Origin: Phlebopus portentosus
Taxonomy: Eukaryota; Basidiomycota; Agaricomycetes; Boletales; Boletinellaceae
Direction of reading: 5' to 3'
Length of the DNA: 64,000 bases
Assembly (NCBI GenBank): GCA_037892935.1
Contig: JAYXKI010000008.1
Coordinates: 620,001 to 684,000, forward strand
The notes beneath the pieces were generated by a model. It saw nothing but the letters and a program-made list of their open reading frames with translations. It was not told the DNA's origin and did not search any database. How positions within the stretch are numbered: position 1 is the first letter of the stretch; each line of letters begins with the position of its first letter. Of this stretch, positions 51,000-62,367 are shown in pieces. A program made the position numbers and the translations under genes.

Positions 51000-52739
51000 T
51001 TACACTTGACGAAGACTTTGTGAGGTAGAGAGTTTATCCAGTAAGAAATAGAACATGATGAAGGACGTGTTATACGCTGCTACCCAGATGACGTAGGGTA
51101 GATTAGCCTGCCGAAGAACGAGTTAAAAAGGTACATGTTATCAATATTGCTTGTGTTTTCTAAGTATAACGTACCAATCGTCTGGAAACCCATCCCCTGA
51201 TATTCATCCAGTAGCACACAGCGAGGCATGTCCACCAGAGGAACGCATATGAGAACAGCTCGAGAATAGTCTTGTCGTCCTGCCGTTTTGGAGCCTTCTT
51301 GCTATCCACGGTCGCGTTTGTGTTATTGCTTGTAGGTGAGGACGGAGCGAAATCGATTCTTCGCAACCGTAGTCGTAATCTTTTTTGCTGACGTCGAAAA
51401 TCCGAAGGCGAGAGTGGAAGGACGAGTGTCCCGACTGAGAGACCTAGCAGATGGATCGCAAGGTAGCCTGGAGTTCCGATGTGAGGAAGGGCCCTTCAGC
51501 AGGCAGTGAAAGGTAAGACGAACCTGTGAGTGACACAAGCCCTTCCTTGTTCGCACTTAAAAGGCCTCTTCGCGGTGCATTCAACGTGTACTGTTGGAGT
51601 GGAGTCAACGACAAAGCCAGCTGGTGACCTTATTGACGCAGGCATTGAGTTTGTCATGAAAAGAGAGATCTCAAATGAGGAGAAATACTGACAAAGTGCG
51701 ACCAGGAAGCCCAAAAGGGATATGGGTAAGTGTATCATCATGGGGTGCAGAAGGACTTGCAGAATCGGAAGGATAGCGAGTGTGAAGAAGAAATTCCAGT
51801 GAGTGCCATACTCCGATTCATGTTCCTAATCAAAGCGTATCGGTTTTAGCATCTCAGTTATAAAGTTGGGACGCCTATTTAAGCTTACTGGATACTCAGT
51901 CCCTTTAACTGAAATTACGCGGATGACTCCAAGTATGAAGACAGGAAGCACCTTCTTGACTACCGCAAGCACTTTCGGTCTAGGCGGAACTAGGAGATAC
52001 ATCGGGTCTTTGAGAAGCGGGATCGCGGATACGACGCCTTGCGAGAAAACGAATGATCCGACACCAAGATCCATCTATGTAGCTAATCCCATGAGTCTTC
52101 TTGTCCTCTCGCAACTTTTTCGGGGGCAAGGCGATCCCACTCACTAATGAGACTCCGAATGTTTCACATTTTACAAACGAACGTGGAAAGACCGGGAAAT
52201 CGACAGCGAGGATGGCCAAGAAAGTCATAAGGAGCATGTGTGCTCTGTATACCGTCAAGGAAGGTAATTGCGGGATAATGATGCGCAAATTACTCGAAGG
52301 CGGGGAGGTATTAGCCAACTGTCCACTGAATGACGGTGTCCGAGATATGGAGGGTGATAACGGAGGCTCATCATAATCATTTCGGGGAAGACTGAACAAT
52401 ATGGTAGTCAGAATCAGGAGCATTGTGCACAGCAAAAGCGGGGTCTCCGCGAAGAGGGTCATGGAGAGAAGAAGCGGTAGAACAAGGGTGGTCCATTCTA
52501 GCACCAGATTGGTTTGATTTGGTGAGGACAAACGGGATCGTACAGCAGCGTAAAGCGCAATCGAACACTATTCGTTATAACATGAGCCCAGCCCAGAGCA
52601 GTCAAGTCAAGTCAGTTAAGGAGACGTAGCTCACCAAAGCAACGGCTGAGACGAAGTTAACGTGAGCGACTGTTGAACCCGTCGCGCCAGAGACAAAAGC
52701 CTCTTTCGACGACTTGTAGTCTGCTTTGTTGCTGCTCAT
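51000..52739 (-). CDS. GWT1: GPI-anchored wall transfer protein 1 (GWT1 / PIG-W inositol acyltransferase)
   Basis: ER membrane enzyme that acylates the inositol of glucosaminyl-phosphatidylinositol during GPI-anchor synthesis; in fungi it feeds GPI proteins to the cell wall. Start ATG 52737-52739 ([18 protein letters not shown]), then [15 protein letters not shown] before the first intron. Family signatures: [40 protein letters not shown] (across an intron at about 52143-52075), [48 protein letters not shown] and [20 protein letters not shown]. About a dozen hydrophobic helices. A last intron (about 51171-51107) leads to [20 protein letters not shown], and the protein ends SQSLRQV with stop at 51000-51002. 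It diverges from the F-box-like gene by 125 nt. Confidence 0.93.
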
Positions 52740-52864
52740 AATCTTTGGGCTCGGGAGATGAAAAGGGATAGACTAGAGACGCGTCTGCATCCGCATCTGA
52801 CGTAAGCTTACCGCAGCACGTGCAGGAATGTCTTTCCCTCGACCATGACACCGAGTCTTAGTCC
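52740..52864. promoter_or_regulatory. Compact divergent promoter between GWT1 and F-box-like gene
   Basis: 125 nt between opposite start codons, very short for two promoters. It contains GCACGTGCAGG (CACGTG core) near 52815. This is the third short divergent promoter in the window with that core. Confidence 0.4.
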
Positions 52865-54739
52865 ATGCCCGAGTTCTACATAAACCTGAGCGCCGTCCCT
52901 GCCCTGAGGATGCACACAATACAAACGCGAAACATCCTCGAAATCGACGAAATCCTACGCACATTCCTGCGCTGGTGCGATAAGTCGACGCTCGCCTGCC
53001 TCGCGCGAACCGCCAAGTTCTTCTCCGACCCCGCTTTGGATATCTTATGGGAGAACCTCGAGTCTTTCGCCCATCTCCTCAAGATATTCCCAGAGGGGCT
53101 CATAACCTGGGCGCCTGTAACACCAAATGGCCCAATCAAAGCGGTGAGCCTACTTATATATTCTGCTTAACATGAAAGTGGCGGGGTTAAATTAATGCAC
53201 GGCGATATGACGCTGTTGTATATGCAGACCGTGAACCATCTCATCGTTCCGCGAGACTGGAAACGAGTCTCGCTGTATGCGCAGCGCGTGCGCACATGGG
53301 GTCCAGAAGACCTATCTTACGTCGAGGAGCCATTAGTCGATCATATTGCATTTGGGCGGAATCCAGGTTACATCCTACCTCGACTAACGCACATGGAAGT
53401 GACGGCGACGTCCGTGTCGGGTGTGCACCTTCAAACGCTTATGCTCTGTCCTACACTCGAGAGTGTATCAATATGGAATCCTGATCCAAATACCTGGGCC
53501 GCTCCTTCCATGCTCACCTTTTTCCGCACTTTGGCGGATAGAGCACCCAAGTTGAATAAGTTCATCGTTCATTGGGGAAATACTGGAGGTGCTGTGACCG
53601 AGCATTTCGTGGAGGGCTTGTCGGATGTGTTCTCTCAGGAGCTGGTAGATCTGAAGTCTGTCAACTTGTGGACCCCGAAGTGTCTTGATGCGAAGGGTTT
53701 CTCTCGACTCGCGCAACTCCCGAATCTGACGACGTTACACTTGAACCTCCTGGGGAGCATACGCACCCTCGTTTCTCAAATCGAAGACAACTCTACAGCG
53801 TTCATTTCGTTGCAAAACCTCTTCCTCGCCGGGGAGACCGAGGAATTCCACAAAGTCGTCAAGTGCTTCGGTAACAACGCGCCATCGATGGTCAGCCTAG
53901 GATTCAGCGTGCACGCTTATCCGCAGTCCCAAGAACTACAGCGTTTGTTCGAGATAGTAGCATCAAAGTTCTGTTCCCTCCGCCTCTTACAATTCAACGT
54001 CCCAAAACAAGAAATCAGCGTCGATCATGCTAACAGGCTCTACAATGCGACTCCGGAACTTTACTACCACGACATGAGCGTGCTGCAGCCCTTGCTCACC
54101 ATGCGCAACCTCGCCGCCGTGCATCTAGAAATCGGCGTCCCCCTCTACCTTACGGATATGGACCTGTTTGCGCTGGGTGCGGCGTGGCCGGCGATCGAGG
54201 TCCTGAACTTGTGCTCGGACCCCTACTGCGAGCGCGCGAGGGCCGTGCGGCCGCCTGCTGCGACGATTATTGGGCTGTTGGCTATCGCTGAAGCGTGTCC
54301 CTCACTGCAGCACCTCGGGCTCTTCCTCGATTGCTCGACGGGGATAACGGAGGGCATGATCGCGAGCGCGCCCGTCGCGTCGCACGCGCTCATCAACCTC
54401 GACGTCGGGCGGTCGCACGTACTCGAGCCGCCGCTCGTCGCGGCGCTCTTGAGCGGCGTCTTCCCGAATTTGAAAGTGTTCCAGTGGGCGGGGATGGATG
54501 CGAGCGAGGGGTTGTTGGCTTCGGACGGAGGAGCAGGGGGGCTAAGCTCGGGCTTGCAGGAGGGATACGCACCCGGGTGGAGACAGGTTTTCGACTTGTT
54601 GCCTGTGTTCAGGGCCGTTAGAGCTAGCGAGCGACGGGAGAGAGGTTTGGCTGAGTCGAGCGCCGATGCAGGTGTTTTATCTTGTTCTATTGCGAGTGCG
54701 GGTATCGAGGATGGGAGAACGTCGATGGTCGTGGACTGA
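52865..54739 (+). CDS. F-box/LRR-like protein
   Basis: Looks like one of the many Agaricomycete F-box-like proteins, potential substrate receptors of SCF ubiquitin ligases. The N-terminus has NILEIDEILRTFLRWCDKST and LACLARTAKFFSDPALDILW, which fits a divergent F-box. One intron (about 53142-53227) separates it from a single long exon with leucine-rich repeats: LPRLTHMEVTATSVSG, LCPTLESVSIWN, LAQLPNLTTLHLNLLGS, LRLLQFNVPKQEI, WPAIEVLNLCSD, ACPSLQHLGLFLD and VFPNLKVFQWAG. The C-terminal end is Ser/Arg-rich with no obvious domain. The last third of the exon (about 54100-54600) is clearly more GC-rich than its neighbours. The substrate is unknown. Confidence 0.72.
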
Positions 54740-55911
54740 TAGGGACGAGGTGGATTGAATTTTTATTCAAATTCGTCTTGGTTGTTTGCCTTCTTTGATC
54801 GGATTGCTTTTTTTGCCTATGCGAAAGCTACGTATCGTTCGAGTCGGTTTTGGGATCTCGGAATATATTCATCTTGTATCTTACTCTCTACCCCTGTTTT
54901 CTGTATCCTTGGTCCCCTCCTCCCATAATTCTGATGTTCTTACATATGTATGCCCTCGCACAATTCTTCTCAATTTGTTCTTCTTTCCATTTTAATTGCG
55001 ATTGTATGACGAGCTGCATAAAGACGAAGTCAAGTACTGATTTGTAAATGACCTTCTGACAACACTTTTTTTAGCTTAACGACACGGAAAGGAAATGTTC
55101 CACGATTGATTTGCATTTCTTCTGGTCTGGGATGGATGCTCCTGGCTGGAATCACGATGATTCTGTTACTATGTATTTCAACTTCAATTATCAATATTTC
55201 GTTCGCCCTGTTCGCGAAGGGAACGGATCGCCCGCTGGACGTAAGAGGAAGTGTAGTTCTACCTCACAATCCCTAGCCCTACTTCAAGTTGTGTGTGTCG
55301 GACGGCCATCCGGCCGATGCTCAACTCTTGGGTCCGTAGTCTTCATACTGAACTGAAAGACATTCAAAGTACGTAGAGACACGAACTTGAAGATGCGAGG
55401 AGTCGCTTGTGCAAGTTATTCGCCATACCATGAACTTAGAGTCCAGGCCCTGTAATGCGGCAGCTGGACGTACGAATATGTATGTGTTTATCTCGGAGAT
55501 GATTTTAAAGCCATGCTGTCTAGTGTAGAGTATGAGCAGATCTACCTACTTAGAAGCATCCTGATTCTGATAACTTTTAGTGATCGGACTCCCCGTCAAG
55601 GGGTATCACCCGAGCTGACCACCGGGAAGAGACGAATGAGACGAGTTCAGGTGATGTGAAGAAGTTGAATTCAGCGTCATGCTGCTTACTCCCGGTCTAC
55701 GCAGCAGACACAAGAGCATAGTGAATAGCTTGGCGAGAGTTGAGTGTGGTATAATATTAATATTATAAAGTGAGTGAGTAATAAATAAAGTTACGGAGGA
55801 ACACGTGCGAATAAATAACGAATATTTATTTATTTCGTCTGCCCACATCGTACGTACGCTGGAGTCCATCAGCTCCCCTCAAGGGCCTCTTATCTTCCGT
55901 CGCCCATCATT
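54740..55911. other. Intergenic region without recognised gene
   Basis: About 1.2 kb between two plus-strand genes. It holds the 3' end of the F-box-like gene and the promoter of the NT-C2 gene. A perfect AT palindrome lies at 55750-55767. No coding motif seen. Confidence 0.4.
55750..55767. repeat. Perfect 18-bp AT palindrome
   Basis: TATAATATTAATATTATA reads the same on both strands. AT-only sequence makes chance likely; function unknown. Confidence 0.85.
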
Positions 55912-58507
55912 ATGACAGTCCTCTCCGCGTCGTCGGCAACGTCTTCGTCCACGACGACTCCGACGACGTCGACTACCAAATCTAGGCACCCCCACCTCTT
56001 TCCTCCAACTTCCGCCTCATCATCACCCGTATCCCACGCCAGCACACCCAACACAAACACTCCTTCGTCCAGCACATCTCCCGCCCCTTCTTCCACTCTA
56101 TCTCTCCCCCTCAAGTCCGCTCACCAGCATCACGGCGTACGAGCGCACTTGGCAGAGCTGCTCCCATTGCCACGACACGCTCTCTTCGACGTCAAGCTCA
56201 CAATTCATCAACTCTGGAACGTGCCTCTCGTAGCTGGCGAATTCAGCGTAAAATGGAAATTCCAACATGTACATCGAGAGCGCGTTGGTGCTGTTCGAAG
56301 ACCCAGCACGTTGACGCCGAGTGGGAGGCTTACCCCCGATAGTGCCGGGTTTCTGACGCTGACGAACAACAGTAACAACGGATTTGGATCGGGCTGGCCG
56401 GGCTGGTCGGGGTCGGGATCGGGCAAGGGAAAGGGGCGAGAGGTGCTCCCTGCTGCTGATCATGATTCGGAGCGTGATTCCGCGCATTCGAATCTGATCC
56501 CCTCGGGCGCGTCGATGCTCTCCATTCCATCCACATCCGAGGGGTCATCCTCCTCACCCTCGCTCTCTCCTCGGAGACATTCACTGGACTTGCTCAGCGA
56601 GACTCGTAATAATTCAGTCGCAAGTGCGAGTGCGAGTGCGAGTGGATTCGGAAATCCAGATGGGGATGGAGATGGCGGTGCGAGCACGAGTGCGAATAAT
56701 GCGAATAATGTGAATGGCACCGGCACGGGGAGTTCCTCAGAGTCGCATTCGCATGAAGCGCGTGGTCGGACGCCCTACGTCGCGCTACGCGACCATCATG
56801 TAAAGTGGAGCCAGACTGTCCATGTTACAGTCCAAATAGCTATCCAGCGCGATACGTTGGAACTGCAGCCTTGCGAGCTCAAGCTCGTCGTCGAGCAGGT
56901 GCGTACACTTAATTACATCAGCACGTATTTTTTTTTCTAGTACATACTAATACATTCATTGTCACCGTAATTCAGCTGACCAGCACAAGCAACTCGTCTT
57001 CGTTATCAAACCCGCGCTTAGGGGCGGTGTTCCTCAACCTCGCAGAATACGTCGACAAGGGATCGGTGATGCGACGTCACCTCCTCCGACAATCCAAGAC
57101 GAACGCGACTCTACAGCTCACGCTCGAGCTAACACATGCAGGCGGGGAGAGCAACTACAAAGCACCTCCCTTGCAAAAGGGGAAGTGATGGCGGGTGTAT
57201 CGGCGTTATTAGAAAAGAGCGCTGTAGGTGGAGCCCCTCGCACCCGCCCCGCATACGAGCGAACGGTCTCCCGTCCTCCCGTAAAGACGCACAGGAGAGG
57301 CACAGATCGGAGAGACGTGCTGGGAATTGGACTCGCGTTAGGAAGAGGAGGAAGAGGAGGGTGGAATACTCCGACCGTCCCGACGATGCTCGGCCCATCG
57401 GAACTGGAATACGAACTGGAGATGGGCGGACCGGCGGCGGGGGCGTTGAAGACGACGGAGAACATCATCGAGGCGATTTTTAACCCCGTACCGAGCAGCT
57501 CGCCTGCGCCGAGTCCGTTTACGTATTACGTCCCGCCGAACCCGAGGCCTCGGCCGTTGACGCCCTCGGGTTCGGGTTCGGGTTCTGTGAGGTCGTCGAG
57601 TATGCAGAGCGTGAGTGCGAGTGCGGGTGAAAGTGGAAGTGTGAGCGCGAGCGCTGGGACGAGTGGGGAGGTTGACTTGAGTGCGGAGGCCGACGCTGAT
57701 GGGGATGGCGATGGAGACGGGGAAGGAGTTACATACGTTGAGCCTGATAGCTATGAAGAGAGACCGCCGAGTATCGCACCCTCTTCAGCGCGGAGCGATC
57801 GTTCCGTCCCTGCGTCGATATCGCTTTCGACGACTTCATCCCATCATGAGCAGGATAGAGAGAGTGTCGGTGCGAAGTCGAAGTCGGGCGTTAACGTCAA
57901 TGTCAATGCCAGCTCGAATGCATTGAATGTGGGGGCGGGTGCGAGTGAGAGGAAGAAGTGGTGGAGGAAATTCTCGGGGGTCTCAAGGCCTGCGTCTCCA
58001 GCTCCAGTTCCAGCTCCGGTTTCTTCATCTTCGCCTTCCTCTCAGTTACCTTCCCCCTCACCTATTCCTGGGTATGGACATGAACATGGATCCGTACCAG
58101 CGTCTTTACCCTCGGCGTCACCTAGAATAGGTGCACGGACTAGATCAACCGGATCGACGGGAGGATATATGGAATCGGGACTGGGTTCGGGCTCGGGCCC
58201 GGCGCATACGCATACGCATAATCATAGTTCGCGTTCTGGGACGTCAGGCACAGTAGCGACGTCCGTCAAGTCGTCACCTGGTATTCTTCTCCACGAAAAT
58301 GCGCGTGATTCCGGGCGGGGTCGCGGATTTGAGATTGAGCATGGAGATGAAGATGATTCTAGGAATGAGCAGAGTCGGTTGTCAGCGCCGCAGATTGTCG
58401 TTCGGAGCCCTATGTCTGCGACTCATTCACCCCGTCCTCCTCAGTCCCCTCGTGGAGTTCAAGGAGGCGATGCGAACTTGAGGAGTACGGCTCGGAGACC
58501 TTCATGA
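55912..58507 (+). CDS. NT-C2 (EEIG1/EHBP1 N-terminal type) domain protein, Ser-rich
   Basis: The N-terminal C2-type domain family (EEIG1/EHBP1) occurs in proteins linked to membrane and actin trafficking. After a Ser/Thr-rich leader (MTVLSASSATSSSTT) the domain begins with HALFDVKLTIHQLWNVPLVA and FSVKWKFQHV, is interrupted by a large Ser/Gly insert (about 56300-56750), and resumes with HHVKWSQTVHVTVQIAI and LELQPCELKLVVEQ. One intron (about 56899-56975) leads to the second half: GAVFLNLAEYVDKG and LRQSKTNATLQLTLELTH. The following 400 residues are low-complexity Ser/Gly/Asp/Pro with repeated SAS, SGSG and DGDG runs and end LRSTARRPS. The domain assignment is good; the cellular role is not known. 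The insertion inside the domain is unusually long. Confidence 0.82.
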
Positions 58508-59830
58508 ATCACAGCTTTCGCCGCTTTTTCTTTTGCCTTCTCTCCAATCACGTATCCTTTCTCGCCTTCTTCCCTCGATTTCTAAATTCTTCAAAACTTC
58601 TGTCACTCCGGGTTTCGTTTCTTGCAATTCTCTTCTTTCTTGTGATCTTGGGTTGGTTAATAACTCTGAAAGAGGGTGTGCTTATCTTTATTAGACTTTT
58701 TTTTTCTTTTCGGTTTCTCTTCTTTTCGGTTCATTCGACGTACGAGCCTGCTAATCCTTTTTTTTTTTTACCCTACGCGTTGACTTATTCCCTTATTCTT
58801 TCCCCAGCTAAGCACTTGCGTTTACTAACGACTTCTTTTGATATGAATTCCTTATCTACTCTACACAGACCATTTACTTTTTTCCTCCCTCTGTCTTCTC
58901 CATCTCCGCCTTTGCATTCTCTCATGATGATGTTACATAATGCCTGCCATCTCTCTCTCTCTCTTTTTTGTTATCATTTTGGACGCAATTTTTCTAAATC
59001 TGATTCAGTACTAGTCGTGTTGCAGACTCTCTGATTACCTTTGCCTTTATGGAGCTAGCTTCATACTCCTTTCTCTACTAACTCCCATTCGCCATCGTAT
59101 CGTATTTTATCGTATGGTATACGCTAGTTTACTTTACTCCTATCGAATTTCACCCTATCCTTACCCGTGCTTGCTTCTTTATCTTCATGGCTTATCTCGC
59201 ACCAAGGAACGTCACTTCCCAACAACGATCTACGATCATAATCATGACCCGGCATACATACACGCGCGTTTTCCGATGCAGATTCGATTCTTTACGTGTT
59301 CTGCACTTACATTCGGCTGATATCTCCATACAAGATCGATTTTTGCGATTTCTTGCATATGTACTTGATGTGTGATATAGAGAAGTGCAATACAATAAGA
59401 GCATGACAACAGGATATCATAATTACTTGCGTTACTTTCCGTTCCTTGCCATAGGATAGAATATTATGTCATCTGACGCGTTGGATGGAAATGCAGAAGT
59501 CTGCTGTTGATGAGCAACCTCGCACAGAACAGACATGTTAGACAGTAAGCAGTTCGGGAGCGAATCAGTGGACCAAGTAGGTTTCAATGTGTTTCTCGGA
59601 AGGCGAAGTGCATAAGGAGATTGCAGTTTGTCATGCACAAACAGGCGAGATTAAACTTTTGGCTCTGACGGAGATTATTGGCCAGATTCTTTTAGTATGC
59701 GTATAGTACTGTACGTACGAATGTGGGATGTATTGTATGGACGCTATCTGGAAGGCTAGTTAGATAGATTCCTCTAAGGACGAGACGTGAACGAAAGAAT
59801 GTATCAGATCAACGATAGAATGTTGTTGAG
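58508..59830. other. Pyrimidine-rich region between convergent genes
   Basis: 3' regions of the NT-C2 gene (+) and bL28m (-). Dominated by T/C runs on the plus strand (58510-58980), which produce a hydrophobic-looking 176-codon open frame that I do not accept as a gene. Confidence 0.5.
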
Positions 59831-60511
59831 TTATAAAGTAGCTTGTGTCTGCTCTGCCTTAACCTCAGCGCCGCCCGTCCGTACCTCTATATTCGAGTCC
59901 TCCACCGATCCGAGCCGCTTGTTTTCTAACGCCGCCATCTTCTCCGTCCCAGCCCCGAGACTAGCACCAGCTATAGCACCGGAGACCTGGACTTGACCGC
60001 CTTTCGTTTCGCTATCTGCTTCTAAGCGTGTCGGCGATGGCGCAGGATGGGGCTTGGCCGACCGAGCCTCTTGCGCAGCTTGTCGAGCGAGCTGCTCTTG
60101 CTTCTCGCGCAGCATGATTCGGATCCGCATCCCTTCCGGTCCGAGGAGCTCGTGTCGCGTGTTGAGGATGTATTGGTCTAAGCCTCCATACTGCACCGAG
60201 CAACACGTTTCATTCAAAAACAAATCCATTCGGCTTAATTCCTCACCAGAAAAAAAAATCAGAAGAAAACGCACCTTCCGAATAGTCCTCAAAGACCTCG
60301 TAGTGACCTTCAGCCTAAGTTCCCTTCCCAATAAATCTGAGGATAATCCTTTATGCTGGATGTTTGGCAACCATGTGCGGCGCGTCTTGTGTTTGGAGAA
60401 GGGGACGTTGTTGCCGAATTGGATGAGCGACCCGTGGAAGAGCCCTGTTTGTGCTCGCTTGAAGGGCTTGCTGAGGAGATGCTTGGAGAGGGCCGGGAGA
60501 GTTGGGAACAT
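59831..60511 (-). CDS. MRPL24: Mitochondrial large-subunit ribosomal protein bL28m
   Basis: Mitochondrial 54S ribosomal protein of the bL28 family (yeast MRPL24). The start at 60509-60511 gives MFPTLPALSKHLLSKPFKRA, a short basic leader that fits mitochondrial import, then the bL28 core: GLFHGSLIQFGNNVPFSKHK, TRRTWLPNIQHKGLSSDLLG and LRLKVTTRSLRTIRK. One intron (about 60275-60193) joins to YGGLDQYILNTRHELLG and MRIRIMLREKQEQLARQ. The C-terminal tail is Ala/Glu/Ser-rich with no recognised domain and ends EQTQATL. An upstream in-frame ATG (60572-60574) would add 21 residues; I prefer the internal one because the leader then starts at MFPTL. The promoter is shared with the next gene across 116 nt. 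Confidence 0.9.
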   Translation of the reverse strand: MFPTLPALSKHLLSKPFKRAQTGLFHGSLIQFGNNVPFSKHKTRRTWLPNIQHKGLSSDLLGRELRLKVTTRSLRTIRKVRFLLIFFSGEELSRMDLFLNETCCSVQYGGLDQYILNTRHELLGPEGMRIRIMLREKQEQLARQAAQEARSAKPHPAPSPTRLEADSETKGGQVQVSGAIAGASLGAGTEKMAALENKRLGSVEDSNIEVRTGGAEVKAEQTQATL

Positions 60512-60627
60512 GTTTGAGGCTTTGAGTCTTGAGCCTAGAGAAATCGACGGAGAGAAGGTGAGTGAGACGGGCACGTGATGTTTTTTTCTTTTTCAAAAAC
60601 CGGTGCTCGTCGTCCTGAACACTTGAA
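60512..60627. promoter_or_regulatory. Compact divergent promoter between bL28m and conserved unknown
   Basis: 116 nt between opposite start codons. It contains GGGCACGTGATG near 60570, again a CACGTG core. Confidence 0.4.
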
Positions 60628-61756
60628 ATGAAACCTTTAAAACTAAACCGACTACCAAAAGCTGGACGTTTACGCGCTGTTAGGGTGAGCCTATGCACAT
60701 GTCTTGTACTTGCATGATCAAGTACATTCAACAATAATTGACTTGTAAAGTACAAACGAACGACCCCGGGCAACTTCACCCGCCTCATCGCACCAGCTAT
60801 CGAACGCGGTCGGTTCAGTCCCGAGGTCGTAGACCCTTCACATCCGTGGGCCAAGACTCCCTCCTACCGATACTCTCGAAAGCTCCCGATCTTTTTCAAG
60901 AGCGACGTCCTAGTCGTTCATGCTTATCCCAAGGCGCTCTTGAGTCCTCCGCCCGCGCCCCGTCCGGACGTGAAGGAGTTCACTTCACGACCGACGATCT
61001 ATGATAAAGATGGGAAGGTCAAAGGAGGGAGCAAGACAATCAATATGTCGTTGATGCATGTGATCGGCAAGAAGAACGTGCACAAGTTCTCGGCGGTGAG
61101 GACTAGGATCAAGAGGAGGATCAAAGCTGCTGTGAACTTGATCGTTACGCGCGATGCGGATGTGCGGACTGTGAAGGGGAAGCAGGTCGTTGTGTCGAAT
61201 GAGACTGATGACGGCGAGAAATGGATTTTGCAAGGCACGTGTGCTTTTTTTTTTTTAGGTGCTTTGATGCCTTGCTCAAGGAAGGACTTGTTGTATAGAC
61301 TGGACATACGTCTTCAGACCGTCTTTAGAAGTCTACCGCATGCCCTTCCCGACACTGATCTCCTATATTCGAGAAGCACTCGAATTTGTGAATGCCTCGA
61401 GTCGAAGATTAAACATCATCTGGGAACTCAGCGAAGTCACCGCAACTCGCCAGCGACGACGAGAATCACGGTTAAGTCAGCCCGAGCCCAATAAGGCTCT
61501 TACGGATGCTGCTTCTCAAAGGGAGGCCTCTAACAAACGAGGATGGGCGAACTCGATAGCGAATTTCGGAGCGCTTTTGTTGCCGTTCCTTAAGGAGCAT
61601 AAGGCGAAGGTGATTGATCCTCTCCTTCATGAGGAGGATCCTTTACCCTTGAGGAAAGACCTGGATAAGAAGCCTGGATCTGTGGACCTCATGTTCAGCC
61701 GGAAACCGATCTTGAAGATCCCGTACGACAAGACAAAGCAGGATAGGAAGATATAG
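60628..61756 (+). CDS. Conserved protein of unknown function, possibly mitochondrial
   Basis: Not recognised with certainty. The start is ATG 60628 (MKPLKLNRLPKAGRLRAV), basic and free of acidic residues. A first intron (about 60685-60750) joins to YKRTTPGNFTRLIAPAIE. The centre is basic: KFSAVRTRIKRRIKAAVNLI, followed by EKWILQ. The second intron (61235-61298) starts with GC, not GT, and joins to DWTYVFRPSLEVYRMPFPTL, which keeps the frame and reads like a conserved core. The C-terminal part, KRGWANSIANFGALLLPFLK and SRKPILKIPYDKTK, ends at TAG 61754-61756. The very basic composition and the promoter shared with a mitochondrial ribosomal protein hint at a mitochondrial RNA- or ribosome-related role; that is inference. 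Confidence 0.75.
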
Positions 61757-62367
61757 TGGGCGGATAAACTTGTCTGGTTGGTCCCATTTCTCACTTCCTG
61801 TACATCAGCTATGATTCTGACTTTCACATCCTCTTGAAGATGGATTCTGATTGGCGAATGGTCGCACGATCCGACGAAGTAAATACCTGTGCCTCCTGTG
61901 CATAGAATGAAACAAATCGGTACTATACAAATATTTCGCCCATGCTCAGGGTTGGCATGGACAACGCGCAGACGCGGACAATGATGCGTCCGAGTCGAAG
62001 CCAAGACACACAGGTTATGGAGCGTTACCCGAGGCTGCGCGCAGACTGAAGAAAGATGATGTTCTGCGTCCGGCGTCGTCGGGGAACAGAAATTAGACTG
62101 GGCGGCTTCTTCCATGTGTATTGTTGGCGCTGGATTTCAAGCGAGCTATCATAATGAATCCAAAAAATTTTCACTGCCTTGTTCTTGTAGAGCTACGATA
62201 ATAATGCCAAAATTTTTTCATATGTTTTGATCTCGAAATTCTTACCAACTCGGAGTCGAGTCGGAGGAGTACATGGTCGAGGAAAAAGGTAAATTTTATG
62301 CACGTGACGCACTTGGATCATGTAACGCCTGACGGACAATTATCCTGTTCACAAACCACCGAGGAAG
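61757..62367. other. Intergenic region without recognised gene
   Basis: 611 nt between two plus-strand genes. Two similar blocks around CCAAAAAATTTTCA (62161) and CCAAAATTTTTTCA (62209) are noted. A 162-codon minus-strand frame here overlaps the end of the previous gene and has no motif. Confidence 0.4.

Noticed and set aside
55750..55767. AT palindrome as a replication origin or hairpin terminator
   Set aside because: AT-only 18-mers are common by chance in AT-rich intergenic DNA; no supporting context.
58504..59034. 176-codon hydrophobic open frame
   Set aside because: It starts inside the stop of the NT-C2 gene and arises from T/C-rich 3' sequence, which always translates to Phe/Leu/Ser-rich peptides.
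61627..62115. 162-codon minus-strand frame
   Set aside because: It overlaps the coding end of the conserved unknown gene on the other strand and has no recognisable feature.
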